A stretch of DNA of 64,000 nt from Shimia sp. R9_2 (GTDB lineage Bacteria; Pseudomonadota; Alphaproteobacteria; Rhodobacterales; Rhodobacteraceae), in contig NZ_JAGHRO010000003.1 in the NCBI RefSeq assembly GCF_017743735.1, positions 186,001 to 250,000 on the forward strand, given 5' to 3'. The notes below the pieces were generated by a model, which made no database searches, had not been told where the DNA came from, and saw only the letters and a list, made by a program, of their open reading frames with translations. Below are positions 19,548 through 27,970 of this stretch, one piece after another; within the stretch, counting starts at the first letter, position 1; each line of letters begins with the position of its first letter. The position numbers and the translations under genes are program-made.

Positions 19548-20249
19548 TTAGCCGGCAGACATCTGGTTGTGCTTGCGCGAAACGAAGTCTTTTGCCATTT
19601 CCACGGCCACAGCAGCGTCGCGGCAGTAGCCGTCTGCGCCAATGGCTTTGCCGAACTCTTCGTTCAGTGGCGCGCCGCCAACCAGAACGATGTATTCGTC
19701 ACGCAGGCCTTGCTCGACCATCGAATCGATCACGACCTTCATGTAAGGCATGGTGGTGGTGAGCAGCGCAGACATGCCGAGGATGTCTGGTTTGTGCTCT
19801 TCCAGAGCTTCGATGTAGTTTTCGACCGGGTTGTTGATGCCCAGATCCACAACTTCAAAGCCTGCGCCTTCCATCATCATGGAAACGAGGTTTTTGCCGA
19901 TGTCGTGGATGTCGCCTTTGACCGTGCCGATCACCATGGAGCCCATGCGTGGGGCGCCGGTTTCTGCCAGCAGCGGTTTCAGGATGGCCATGCCGCCTTT
20001 CATGGCGTTGGCCGCCAGCAGCACTTCTGGCACAAACAGGATACCGTCGCGGAAGTCTGCGCCCACGATGGTCATGCCGCCCACGAGGGCTTCTGTCAGG
20101 ATGCGGTAGGGGGCCCAGCCGCGCTCCAGAAGAATGTTCACACCTTCTTCGATTTCCTCTTTGAGACCATCGTAGAGGTCGTCAAACATCTGCTGGACAA
20201 GTTCCTCGTCGTCCAGCTCGGACAGGATGATGTCTTCTTCTTCTGACAT
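19548..20249 (-). CDS. bmtC: Cobalamin-binding (corrinoid) methyl-carrier protein, MetH-like B12 module
   Basis: This 233-residue protein consists of the cap domain (residues 15-95) and the B12-binding domain (100-225) of cobalamin-dependent methyltransferases. The base-off/His-on motif DIHDIG is at 113-118, so His115 is the lower cobalt ligand. GVNNP-like GINNP and VGGAPLNEEF complete the pocket. It should carry a methyl group from methyl-tetrahydrofolate or another donor to the homocysteine methyltransferase encoded nearby. The start at 20249 has GGGAG 7 bases upstream; the in-frame extension to 20423 is unconserved. A 17-base palindrome lies 150 bases upstream. Confidence 0.92.
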   Translation of the reverse strand: MSEEEDIILSELDDEELVQQMFDDLYDGLKEEIEEGVNILLERGWAPYRILTEALVGGMTIVGADFRDGILFVPEVLLAANAMKGGMAILKPLLAETGAPRMGSMVIGTVKGDIHDIGKNLVSMMMEGAGFEVVDLGINNPVENYIEALEEHKPDILGMSALLTTTMPYMKVVIDSMVEQGLRDEYIVLVGGAPLNEEFGKAIGADGYCRDAAVAVEMAKDFVSRKHNQMSAG

Positions 20250-20398
20250 GCGCGTTCTCCCATACCTTGGCGTGGCCCTCATTGGGGCGCCGGTTGCTCT
20301 CTGATTTTCAGGTGTCGTTCTTTTTGCTGCGACAGACTGTCTGATTAACGACATAGCCAAAGCCTCGTGCGACGTGTAGCGGCAAAATTGGCATGTGC

Positions 20399-20415
20399 GA
20401 TGAAAGTTTTTCATC
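20399..20415. promoter_or_regulatory. 17-base perfect palindrome, operator candidate
   Basis: GATGAAA-GTT-TTTCATC is a perfect inverted repeat in the 217-base divergent region between the corrinoid-protein gene and the radical SAM gene. Its size and symmetry suit a dimeric repressor. The bmtB upstream region has a looser ATGA-N8-TCAT match. The regulator is unknown. Confidence 0.45.
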
Positions 20416-20466
20416 CAGATCATGGGGTTTGTTGTGTGTGTTCACTTTTTGTTCTAAATTGAGGGC

Positions 20467-21552
20467 ATGTCCCAGGATGAGATGCCCAAAATCGACCCGA
20501 AGCGGCGGCGCGCCCGTGGTGCGCTGAGCAATCACGCTAGCCGATATGAGCCGGTGCGCGAAGAGGTGACCGATGGGTGGGACATCGAAGAAGAGCGGCG
20601 CAGCTTTGTCACTGAGGTGAGTGAGGAGAGCCCGCGCAGCGTGATCACGCGCAACCAATCCCCGGATATTTCCTTTGACCGGTCGCTCAATCCGTATCGC
20701 GGCTGTGAGCATGGCTGTGTCTATTGTTTTGCGCGGCCCACACATGCCTATCTGGGGCTGTCGCCGGGGCTGGATTTTGAAAGCAAGCTGGTGGCGCGGC
20801 CAAAGGCGGCGGAGGTTCTGGAGCGGGAGCTCTCCAAGAAATCCTATAGAGCAGAGGTGATGGCGATCGGGACCAACACCGATCCTTATCAGCCGATAGA
20901 GCGGCGCTACCGGATCATGCGGGCGACGTTGGAGGTGTTGGAGCGGTTCAATCATCCGGTGGCGATTGTCACCAAAGGCACATTGATTGAACGCGACATC
21001 GATATACTGGCGCGCATGGCAGAGAAAGGCCTGGCGCAGGTCGGGATTTCGCTGACCACCATGGATGCGGGGTTGTCGCGTGCGATGGAGCCGCGTTGTC
21101 CAGTGCCAGCGCGGCGGGTGGAGATGATCCGCAAGTTGAGCGCGGCGGGGGTGCCGGTGCGGGTGATGCTGGCGCCGGTGGTGCCGGGGTTGAGTGACCA
21201 TGAGGTAGAGGCGTTGTTGACGGCAGGGGGCGAAGCCGGGGCCAAGGCGGCGAGCTGGGTGATGCTGCGTCTGCCGCGCGAGGTGGCACCTTTGTTTGAG
21301 GAATGGCTCAAAGAGGCGTTCCCGCAGCGGGCGGCGAAGGTCATGGCGCGGGTGCGGGAGATGCACGGCGGCGAGGTCTACGCGGCAGATTGGGGTAAGC
21401 GTATGCGCGGCGAGGGCGTCTATGCGGAGATGGTGGCGCAGCGGTTTGAGGCAGCGCGCAAACGGTTGGGGCTGGCCAGTGATCTGCCTGCGTTGAGAAC
21501 GGATTTGTTTGCGGTGCCTCTGGCGCGCGACGGACAGCTCGCCTTGTTTTAA
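20467..21552 (+). CDS. PA0069-family radical SAM protein
   Basis: This 361-residue radical SAM enzyme is related to the spore photoproduct lyase/Rv2578c group. The [4Fe-4S] cluster motif CEHGCVYC (Cys80, Cys84, Cys87) follows the conserved NPYRGC. GTNTDPYQPIE near residue 137 and VTKGTLIERD near 167 are further family marks. The reaction is unknown. It is transcribed divergently from the corrinoid-protein gene and seems to be a single gene; whether it has anything to do with B12 metabolism is not shown. Confidence 0.88.
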   Translation: MSQDEMPKIDPKRRRARGALSNHASRYEPVREEVTDGWDIEEERRSFVTEVSEESPRSVITRNQSPDISFDRSLNPYRGCEHGCVYCFARPTHAYLGLSPGLDFESKLVARPKAAEVLERELSKKSYRAEVMAIGTNTDPYQPIERRYRIMRATLEVLERFNHPVAIVTKGTLIERDIDILARMAEKGLAQVGISLTTMDAGLSRAMEPRCPVPARRVEMIRKLSAAGVPVRVMLAPVVPGLSDHEVEALLTAGGEAGAKAASWVMLRLPREVAPLFEEWLKEAFPQRAAKVMARVREMHGGEVYAADWGKRMRGEGVYAEMVAQRFEAARKRLGLASDLPALRTDLFAVPLARDGQLALF

Positions 21553-21730
21553 ACGGCGTTTCAGGCACTTGCTCGGCAGTCCTCATGGGCACTGCACAAC
21601 AGAGGCGTTCGGGCAGGATAAAGCCGACGGGCGCGGGGCTGGTTCAGAAAATGCGCGTTTTGTGGTAGGATGGCGGCAGGGCACGCGGTTGTGCCGATTG
21701 ATTTAGTGATAGGTTAAAGGGAGTATTTCA

Positions 21731-22438
21731 ATGACTCCACGTGATTGGATTAAGGTTCAGAAGCGTTTGATTTTGCTGGGGTTTAACCCAGGTCCGGTGG
21801 ACGGCATCCGGGGACGGATGACCATCGGGGCAATCAAGAATTTTCAGCAGTCCAAAGGGCTTGTGCCGGATGGCATTGTCGGGCCGCTGACCTATGAGGC
21901 GCTGTTTGGTGAGGCCACGGGCGGCACGGTGCCAAGCTTTGACTCGCTGCCGTGGTTTGATGAGGCCAACCGGCTGATGGGCACACGCGAAGTGGCCGGG
22001 CCGGGCAACAACCCTGTGATTATGGATATGGCGGCGGATCTGGACATTGACTACGCCGGAGATGACGTGCCGTGGTGTGGGTTGTTTGTGGCCCATTGTA
22101 TCGGCTCGACCATGCCTGCCGAAGCCCTGCCCAACAACCCGCTGGGCGCGCGCAAATGGATGAGCTTTGGTGAGGAATGTGAGCCTCAGCTTGGCGCGGT
22201 GATTGTGTTCTGGCGCGAGAGTCGGGCGTCGTGGAAAGGCCATGTGGGCTTTTATGCGGGCGAGGATGCGACCCATGTGCATTGCCTTGGCGGCAATCAG
22301 AGCAATGCGGTGAACATTCGCCGCTTTCCACGAAGCCGTGTGCTTGGCGCGCGTTGGCCGCTGACCGGTCCGTCACAAAGCGGCGTGACCCTGCAGGGCG
22401 GCTCTGGTGTGCAGGACACGGATGGCGACGAATCCTGA
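21731..22438 (+). CDS. Peptidoglycan-binding/CHAP-like cell-wall hydrolase (TIGR02594 type)
   Basis: Residues 5-58 form a PG_binding_1 repeat (VQKRLILLGFNPGPVDG, then FQQSKGLVPDGIVGPLT). Residues 75-210 resemble the TIGR02594/CHAP-like amidase-peptidase fold, with the likely catalytic Cys116 in DDVPWCGLFV and His171 in GHVGFY. There is no signal peptide, as in phage endolysins and some gene-transfer-agent lysins, yet no other phage gene is nearby. AAAGGGAG lies 10 bases before the ATG. A strong terminator follows. Confidence 0.82.
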   Translation: MTPRDWIKVQKRLILLGFNPGPVDGIRGRMTIGAIKNFQQSKGLVPDGIVGPLTYEALFGEATGGTVPSFDSLPWFDEANRLMGTREVAGPGNNPVIMDMAADLDIDYAGDDVPWCGLFVAHCIGSTMPAEALPNNPLGARKWMSFGEECEPQLGAVIVFWRESRASWKGHVGFYAGEDATHVHCLGGNQSNAVNIRRFPRSRVLGARWPLTGPSQSGVTLQGGSGVQDTDGDES

Positions 22439-22472
22439 TACGGCGTCTTGTTTGTGAAAGCGAGCGAAACAA

Positions 22473-22498
22473 AAAAGCCCGGCGCAGGCCGGGCTTTT
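22473..22498. terminator. Bidirectional intrinsic terminator
   Basis: A 10-bp perfect stem (AAAAGCCCGG / CCGGGCTTTT) with a 6-base loop lies between the convergent lysin-like and bmtB genes. A-rich and T-rich flanks suit termination in both directions. Confidence 0.85.
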
Positions 22499-22521
22499 GA
22501 ATTTCGATGTGATGGCAGGCC

Positions 22522-23544
22522 TTAGGCGCTGCGACGACGGCGGCTGCGGCGCTCACGTGCCGGTGCCTCGGCGTCATCACCGGTGCCATCGGTTGCGGAT
22601 GAAAAGCCGCCGAGCAATTCGGTCACCTGCTCCAGCGACGGGCGGGCCCCGCGTGGGCGGGTTTCCAGCGCTCTGCGCATGGCGTTGAGGTGCTCTGGCA
22701 TGGTGCCGCAGCAGCCGCCAATGATGGTTGCGCCACAGTCGCGCGCCATCACGGCATATTCCGCCATCAGCTCTGGTGTGCCGTCATAGTGGATGTGGCC
22801 GTCGTGGTATTTCGGGATGCCCGCGTTGCCCTTGGCGATGATCGGGGTTTCGGTGCCCTGTGCAGAGAACCCCAGCACGGTGCGCAAAAGGTCTGCTGCG
22901 CCGACGCCGCAGTTTGCCCCAAAGCCGATGGGCGCATTTGGCAGGCCATTGACCATCTGCACCATATCCGCGGAGGTCATCCCCATCATGGTGCGACCAG
23001 CGGTGTCAAAGCTCATGGTGCCACACCAGGGCATATCCGCCAGCGCAAAAGCTTCGGCAGCGGCCTTATACTCTTCAGGGGCGGAAATGGTTTCCAGCCA
23101 GAGCACATCTGCGCCGCCTTCTTTCAGGCCTTCGACTTGCTCGTGAAACATCTCCACTGCGTCTGCGTGGCTGAGGGAGCCGACTGGTTCCATGATGTCG
23201 CCGGTCGGGCCAACGGAGCCTGCCACGATCACCGGGCGGTTGGCGGCATCTGCGACCTCGCGGCCAATCTCTGCGGCGAGACGGTTCAGCTCGCGCACAC
23301 GGCCCTGGGCGTCATGCAGTTTCAGGCGGGAGGCGTTGCCACCAAAGGAGTTGGTCAGAAAGATGTCTGAGCCGTTGTCCACCGCGAGGCTGTAGAGCTT
23401 CTTGATGTTCTGCGGGTGGGTCGCGTTCCAGAGTTCTGGCGCGTCCCCGGAGCTGAGGCCCATGTTGAACAGGTTGGTGCCGGTGGCGCCGTCGGCCATC
23501 AGCCAGTCGCGTTTCTCGAGAAGTCTGGACAGGGCGTTTGTCAT
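22522..23544 (-). CDS. bmtB: Homocysteine S-methyltransferase module of split methionine synthase (BmtB-like)
   Basis: This 340-residue (beta/alpha)8-barrel enzyme transfers a methyl group to homocysteine to make methionine. The Zn ligands are Cys212 (GANCG) and Cys278-Cys279 (GGCCGT); DGATGTNL near residue 18 is the family start motif. It lacks the folate, cap and B12 domains of full MetH. With the separate corrinoid protein at 19548-20249 it therefore fits a split enzyme; direct use of glycine betaine is the alternative reading. The Arg-rich C-terminus (last 12 residues) is a disordered tail. GGAGG 5 bases upstream fixes the start. A structured leader candidate lies at 23581-23623. Confidence 0.9.
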   Translation of the reverse strand: MTNALSRLLEKRDWLMADGATGTNLFNMGLSSGDAPELWNATHPQNIKKLYSLAVDNGSDIFLTNSFGGNASRLKLHDAQGRVRELNRLAAEIGREVADAANRPVIVAGSVGPTGDIMEPVGSLSHADAVEMFHEQVEGLKEGGADVLWLETISAPEEYKAAAEAFALADMPWCGTMSFDTAGRTMMGMTSADMVQMVNGLPNAPIGFGANCGVGAADLLRTVLGFSAQGTETPIIAKGNAGIPKYHDGHIHYDGTPELMAEYAVMARDCGATIIGGCCGTMPEHLNAMRRALETRPRGARPSLEQVTELLGGFSSATDGTGDDAEAPARERRSRRRRSA

Positions 23545-23580
23545 CTGTGCCTCCTATCGGCGCGTCGATCACGCGCGCGT

Positions 23581-23623
23581 GTTGTGTTCAGCGCATGTGC
23601 CATGGCACTGACATGAGCACAAC
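23581..23623 (-). promoter_or_regulatory. Nested inverted-repeat leader element upstream of bmtB
   Basis: Three nested complementary pairs occur within 43 bases: outer GTTGTG/CACAAC, middle CATGT/ACATG, and an inner 12-base palindrome GTGCCATGGCAC that can pair in competition with the middle stem. The element ends 37 bases before the bmtB start codon. It could be a folded 5' leader or an operator. I could not match it to a SAM, SAH or cobalamin riboswitch consensus by eye. Confidence 0.4.
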
Positions 23624-23642
23624 TTCATTTGCTGCAAGAAAA

Positions 23643-25553
23643 TTATGAGGCGCGTTGCATAACCGGCTGCGAGATCGGCGCAAGTGGTTGATTTGCAGGC
23701 ATACAGGCAATCGGCGTGGCCGGAGCGCTGCGCAGGTTGACCGCGCGGATCATGTCCAGCGTGGCCACACAAAGCTGCATCGGGCCGGGGGCTGCCATAA
23801 AGAGCGGCTGCCAGCGCGGGGCAAAACAGGCTTTGAACTGACGCAGACCCGCGCCGCCGCCATGTTTGAAATGTTTGGTGCGCAGGAAGCGCTCAAGCCG
23901 GGTACGGCCGGTTGCCAGCGCCGGAGCGGCGGCGAGAGAGAGGCTGTCAACGTTCAGCTCGGCGGCGGCTTCGATGGCGGTCTGCACAAGCAGGTGCATG
24001 GTGCCGTCCGGCGCGTCAGGCAGCACACGCATGAGATCCAGACACCACTCATGGGCGGTGGCGTGGAAGCTGACAAAGCCCACGAGGCGGGCCTCTTGAT
24101 AAGCGAGGAAGACCTTTTGGTGGCCCACATAGAGGTCATCAAAGCGGCCCATGGTCAGACCGCGCGGCACGCCGTTGCGCGCTTCCCATGCGGCAGAGAC
24201 GCGGGCCATATCGGTCAGCGGCAGCCGGGTGCGGGAGGCAGAGACGGTGACGCCGGCTTTCTCGGCCTGACGCAGCTTGCGGCGCAGCTGGCGATAGGTT
24301 GAGCCATCGGTGCTGTGGTCTGCGGGGCGCAGGATGGCCTCATCAGAGACATGCATCACAGCCCAGCCAGCGGCGCGAGCGCGCACGGCCTGGCGGGCGG
24401 AGATTTTGTATTTGCAGGCGATGCGGTTTTGCGCGCGCGCGGCCTGGCGCAGGGGGCGGGCCAATGTGTTGGCGTCACCTTCGATGGGGTCAAACAGAGC
24501 CACAAGGGTCTGGCCGGTGCGCACGGTGCCATAGCGGCCCGCATCACAAGACAAGAGCGCACCGCCGTTTTGACGGATCACGCCCAGCTCGGCGCGGCTG
24601 ATCGGGGAGAGCGGGGCGTCCTCCAGCGGCTGGAAGGCGCGCATGTGACGCGGGGCGCGGGCAGGGCGCGGGCGCAGCAGGTGACGCATGAAGATCAGAC
24701 CGGCGATCATCGCAGGCAGCGCGTAGTAAATTGCACGAAACGCCAGAACAGCGCCCAGCAGGGCGGGCTCCGGTTGATGTGGCAGCAGGGCCAGCAAGGT
24801 GAGCTCAAAGGGGCCAACACCGCCGGGGGTGCCGGAGAAAATCGCCGCGCCCAGAGCAATCAGGAAGACCGGCATGAGGGTTGCAAAACCGATGGTGATC
24901 TCAGGCGGCAGCAGGACATAGAGGGCCAGACCGGCAAACACTGTGTCGAGCAGGCAGAGGCACAGCAGGCTGAACATGGCCGAAACCGTGGGCAGGCTGA
25001 ACATGCGGCCCTGACGGGCCAGAACCGGAAACACAAAGGCCACAACCGCAAGCCCCATCGCCACGGTCAGGATGCAATAGGGCATCAGGGGCGGGATATG
25101 CGGGGTTGGCAGGGTCAGTGCGGCGAGCGCGATGGTCACGGCCAAAGCCGCCATAAAGGTGACGGTGACAAAGGCCGTGATGCGCGCGGAGTCTTTCAGC
25201 GACAGATCCGGGGTCATGCGCCAGCGCACAAAGGCACCAACAACAGCGCCTGCGCCGAGGGTTTGGCCCAAACCAATCGCAGTGGCGCCAATGGCCATGG
25301 TCTCGGTTGAGGCGCGCTGCATCTGGAAGTGACGCTGAGCGATCACATCATAGCGCGCCACGGCGAGAAAACTGACGATGGTGGCGCCAATCGCGAGCGC
25401 CCATTGTAGCGTTGACACGCCCATGACCGCCGCCCAGAGCGCGGAAAGGTCCAAACCATTGAGTTGCCTTGCAAGAATCAAGCAACAGGCTGCGCCGAGT
25501 GCAAAAGGCCAGATGTGCCGCAGCACTTTCCCAACAGCTGAAAAACGCGTCAT
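23643..25553 (-). CDS. MprF-like protein: flippase-type membrane domain plus DUF2156 aminoacyltransferase domain
   Basis: The N-terminal half (residues 1-300) has about eight hydrophobic helices with the FSGTPGGVGPFE signature of the lysylphosphatidylglycerol-flippase/UPF0104 fold. The C-terminal half (about 330-610) is the GNAT-like DUF2156 domain, with YRQLRRKLRQAEKAGV and the conserved RNGVPRGLTMGRFD. MprF proteins add amino acids to phosphatidylglycerol and flip the product, changing surface charge. The lipid and amino acid here are unknown. The length of 636 residues is shorter than the roughly 840 of MprF. It is a single minus-strand gene. Confidence 0.82.
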   Translation of the reverse strand: MTRFSAVGKVLRHIWPFALGAACCLILARQLNGLDLSALWAAVMGVSTLQWALAIGATIVSFLAVARYDVIAQRHFQMQRASTETMAIGATAIGLGQTLGAGAVVGAFVRWRMTPDLSLKDSARITAFVTVTFMAALAVTIALAALTLPTPHIPPLMPYCILTVAMGLAVVAFVFPVLARQGRMFSLPTVSAMFSLLCLCLLDTVFAGLALYVLLPPEITIGFATLMPVFLIALGAAIFSGTPGGVGPFELTLLALLPHQPEPALLGAVLAFRAIYYALPAMIAGLIFMRHLLRPRPARAPRHMRAFQPLEDAPLSPISRAELGVIRQNGGALLSCDAGRYGTVRTGQTLVALFDPIEGDANTLARPLRQAARAQNRIACKYKISARQAVRARAAGWAVMHVSDEAILRPADHSTDGSTYRQLRRKLRQAEKAGVTVSASRTRLPLTDMARVSAAWEARNGVPRGLTMGRFDDLYVGHQKVFLAYQEARLVGFVSFHATAHEWCLDLMRVLPDAPDGTMHLLVQTAIEAAAELNVDSLSLAAAPALATGRTRLERFLRTKHFKHGGGAGLRQFKACFAPRWQPLFMAAPGPMQLCVATLDMIRAVNLRSAPATPIACMPANQPLAPISQPVMQRAS

Positions 25554-25644
25554 CGTAAAGTTTCCCGCCCCAAAATTATAAATCCACCTACCCAGCGCTA
25601 CAGGAAAGAGGGTTTCTGCGGGCTTAACGTCTTCAATTGGACAT

Positions 25645-25671
25645 AAAAAAACGCGCAGGTTGTCCTGCGCG
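25645..25671 (-). terminator. Intrinsic terminator of the ATPase zeta-subunit gene
   Basis: An 8-bp perfect stem (CGCGCAGG / CCTGCGCG) with a TTGT loop is followed in minus-strand sense by a run of seven T. It lies about 25 bases after the stop of the DUF1476 gene. Confidence 0.85.
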
Positions 25672-25695
25672 CCTTGCGTGCTCTGATACGGTGTA

Positions 25696-26010
25696 TCAGG
25701 CTTCGTTCATCAACTCTTCTTGCGCTTTGGCAAGGCATTCGCGGCGTTTGGCGCGGATCGCGGCCTCATCAACGATGCCTTTCAGGTCAGCGGCGACTTT
25801 GCGGATCACGTCGTCATGACCGGCTTCTTCGAAGTCTGCACGGATCACAGTGAGCGCATAGGCTTCGGCGTCTTCGCCAAATTTGTCCTGCAGATCAGCT
25901 GCCCAGAGCCCCAAAAGCTTGTTGGCGCGGGCCTCTGCCTTGAATTTGATTTCTTCATCGTGTGCGAATTTGGCCTCAAAGGCGGCTTCACGATCATCAA
26001 ATGTGGTCAT
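25696..26010 (-). CDS. ATPase inhibitor subunit zeta (DUF1476)
   Basis: This 104-residue, mostly helical protein matches DUF1476: it begins MTTFDDREAAFEAKFAHDEE and has the four-helix pattern with LWAADLQD and GHDDVIRKV. In Paracoccus and relatives this family is the zeta subunit that inhibits ATP hydrolysis by F1F0-ATP synthase through its N-terminal segment. It is a single gene, divergent from purC (156 bases between starts), with its own terminator. Confidence 0.93.
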   Translation of the reverse strand: MTTFDDREAAFEAKFAHDEEIKFKAEARANKLLGLWAADLQDKFGEDAEAYALTVIRADFEEAGHDDVIRKVAADLKGIVDEAAIRAKRRECLAKAQEELMNEA

Positions 26011-26166
26011 GGATGACTTTCCCTATAAGTCTCAACTGATGCACAGATTATATGCGCATCGCGCGAGATAAGCGCAAGAGCACTTGGCACGCTTGCGACA
26101 ATCCACCCCTTCCAGTATGAGGGCGGCTGAATCCGGGACTCATTCTCGGAAAAAGAGGGTCTAGCG

Positions 26167-26925
26167 ATGGCACGCGGCAAAAAAATCTACGAAGGCAAAG
26201 CAAAAATCCTGTTTGAAGGGCCTGAGCCGGGCACGATTGTGCAATACTTCAAAGACGATGCCACCGCGTTCAACGCTGAAAAGAAAGACGTGATTGACGG
26301 CAAAGGCGTGCTGAACAACCGTCTGAGCGAGTATTTCATGACCGGTCTGGGCCAGATTGGCGTGCCAACCCACTTTATGAAGCGCCTCAATATGCGTGAG
26401 CAGCTGGTGCGCAACTGTGAGATCATCCCGCTGGAAGTGATCGTGCGCAATTTTGCCGCAGGTTCCATGAGCAAGCGTCTGGGCATCGAGGAAGGCACGC
26501 AGCTGCCGCGCCCGATTGTGGAATATTGCTTCAAGGACGACAGCCTTGGCGATCCGCTGGTGAGCGAAGAGCACATCGCGGCTTTCGGATGGGCCAGCCA
26601 GCAGGACATGGACGACATTCTGGGCCTTGCGCTGCGGGTGAATGATTACCTCAGCGGCGTGATGTATGGCGTCGGCATCCGTCTGGTGGATTTCAAGATC
26701 GAGATTGGCCGTGTTTACGAAGGGGATTTCCAGCGCCTTGTGGTGGCTGATGAGATCAGCCCGGACAGCTGCCGCCTGTGGGACATCGAGACCGGGCGCA
26801 AGCTCGACAAAGACGTGTTCCGCCGTGATCTGGGCAATCTGACCGATGCCTATGCGGAAGTCGCACGCCGTCTGGGTGTGATGCCCAAGGGCACCGGACC
26901 GCAAAAGCCGACTTTGGTGAACTGA
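26167..26925 (+). CDS. purC: Phosphoribosylaminoimidazole-succinocarboxamide synthase (SAICAR synthetase)
   Basis: PurC joins CAIR and aspartate with ATP in purine synthesis. [10 protein letters not shown] at residues 5-14, [11 protein letters not shown] near 95, and the aspartate/ATP-site segment VDFKIEIGR with [12 protein letters not shown] further on are diagnostic. At 252 residues the length is typical of the alphaproteobacterial form. It leads a purC-purS-purQ cluster; a hairpin in the 110-base gap before purS may set relative expression. Confidence 0.97.
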   Translation: MARGKKIYEGKAKILFEGPEPGTIVQYFKDDATAFNAEKKDVIDGKGVLNNRLSEYFMTGLGQIGVPTHFMKRLNMREQLVRNCEIIPLEVIVRNFAAGSMSKRLGIEEGTQLPRPIVEYCFKDDSLGDPLVSEEHIAAFGWASQQDMDDILGLALRVNDYLSGVMYGVGIRLVDFKIEIGRVYEGDFQRLVVADEISPDSCRLWDIETGRKLDKDVFRRDLGNLTDAYAEVARRLGVMPKGTGPQKPTLVN

Positions 26926-26938
26926 GATCCCAAGCTGA

Positions 26939-26964
26939 GGCGCCTGCGTCCGGTTGCGGGCGCC
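26939..26964 (+). terminator. Intercistronic hairpin between purC and purS
   Basis: A 9-bp stem (GGCGCCTGC / GCGGGCGCC, one G-T pair) with an 8-base loop starts 13 bases after the purC stop. No T-run follows, so it is more likely an attenuator or mRNA-stabilising stem than a full terminator. Confidence 0.4.
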
Positions 26965-27035
26965 GGACATGAGAAATTTCGGCAGGATGAAACGGGAAAG
27001 GCCCGTGATGATCTGCCCCACAGGAGAGACCGCTA

Positions 27036-27266
27036 ATGAAAGCCCGCGTATACGTCATGTTGAAAAACGGTGTTCTGGACCCGCAAGGCGAGGCCGTGCG
27101 CCACGCGCTTGGCAGCCTTGGGTTTGATGGCGTGGATGGTGTGCGTCAGGGCAAGGTGATCGAGCTGGATCTGGCGGAAGGCACCACCGAGGCCACCGTG
27201 AACGAGATGTGCGAAAAGCTGCTCGCCAACACGGTGATCGAAAGCTACCGGGTGGAGATGGGCTGA
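27036..27266 (+). CDS. purS: Phosphoribosylformylglycinamidine synthase subunit PurS
   Basis: This 76-residue PurS is the small bridging subunit of the three-part FGAM synthase (PurL, PurQ, PurS), holding PurQ to PurL for ammonia channelling. The sequence KARVYVMLKNGVLDPQG and the VRQGKVIELDL strand are typical. AGGAGAG lies 8 bases upstream. Its stop overlaps the purQ ATG by one base, consistent with coupled translation. The purL gene is not within the window. Confidence 0.95.
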   Translation: MKARVYVMLKNGVLDPQGEAVRHALGSLGFDGVDGVRQGKVIELDLAEGTTEATVNEMCEKLLANTVIESYRVEMG

Positions 27267-27934
27267 TGAAAGCGGCGGTCATTGTTTTTCCGGGCTCCAA
27301 CTGTGACCGCGATCTCGCGGTGGCGTTTGAGCAGGCCGGTGCCGATGTCACCATGGTGTGGCACAAGGACACCGCATTGCCCGAGGGCATCGACATCGTG
27401 GGGGTGCCGGGCGGCTTTAGCTTTGGTGACTACCTGCGCTGTGGCGCGATTGCGGCCAACTCTCCGATTTGCCAATCCCTGATCCAGCACGCCGAGCGCG
27501 GCGGCTATGCGCTTGGGGTGTGCAACGGCTTTCAAATCCTGACCGAAACCGGCCTGCTGCCGGGGGCGCTGCGTCGCAATGCCGGGCTGAAATACATCTG
27601 CCGCACGGTTGGTCTGAAAGTGGCCTCCGCGGACACGGCTTTCACATCCGGTTACAGCAAAGGCGACGTGGTGAACGTGCCGATTGCCCACCACGATGGC
27701 AATTATTTCGTGACAGATGAAAAGCTTGCGGAACTTCAGGCCGAAGACCGCATTGCCTTCACCTATACCGACAACCCGAATGGCTCGGTTGCGGATATTG
27801 CAGGTGTGGTCAGCAAGAACCGGCGCGTGCTTGGCATGATGCCGCACCCGGAGCGGGCGGCGGATATCGGCCATGGCGGCACCGACGGGGTGGCAATGTT
27901 CCGCGCGTTGGCGGATCAGTTCATGCTTGCCTGA
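27266..27934 (+). CDS. purQ: Phosphoribosylformylglycinamidine synthase, glutaminase subunit PurQ
   Basis: PurQ is a class I glutamine amidotransferase that supplies ammonia to PurL. The nucleophile Cys is in GVCNGFQ near residue 86, and the His-Glu pair is in MMPHPERA near 195. PGSNCDRD near the start is typical of the subfamily. At 222 residues the length is normal. The start at 27266 (TGATG overlap with purS) is preferred over an upstream in-frame ATG inside purS. Confidence 0.97.
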   Translation: MKAAVIVFPGSNCDRDLAVAFEQAGADVTMVWHKDTALPEGIDIVGVPGGFSFGDYLRCGAIAANSPICQSLIQHAERGGYALGVCNGFQILTETGLLPGALRRNAGLKYICRTVGLKVASADTAFTSGYSKGDVVNVPIAHHDGNYFVTDEKLAELQAEDRIAFTYTDNPNGSVADIAGVVSKNRRVLGMMPHPERAADIGHGGTDGVAMFRALADQFMLA

Positions 27935-27970
27935 CTTGAGGCTAAGAGTTGAGCAGCGTAATGTTGAGCA

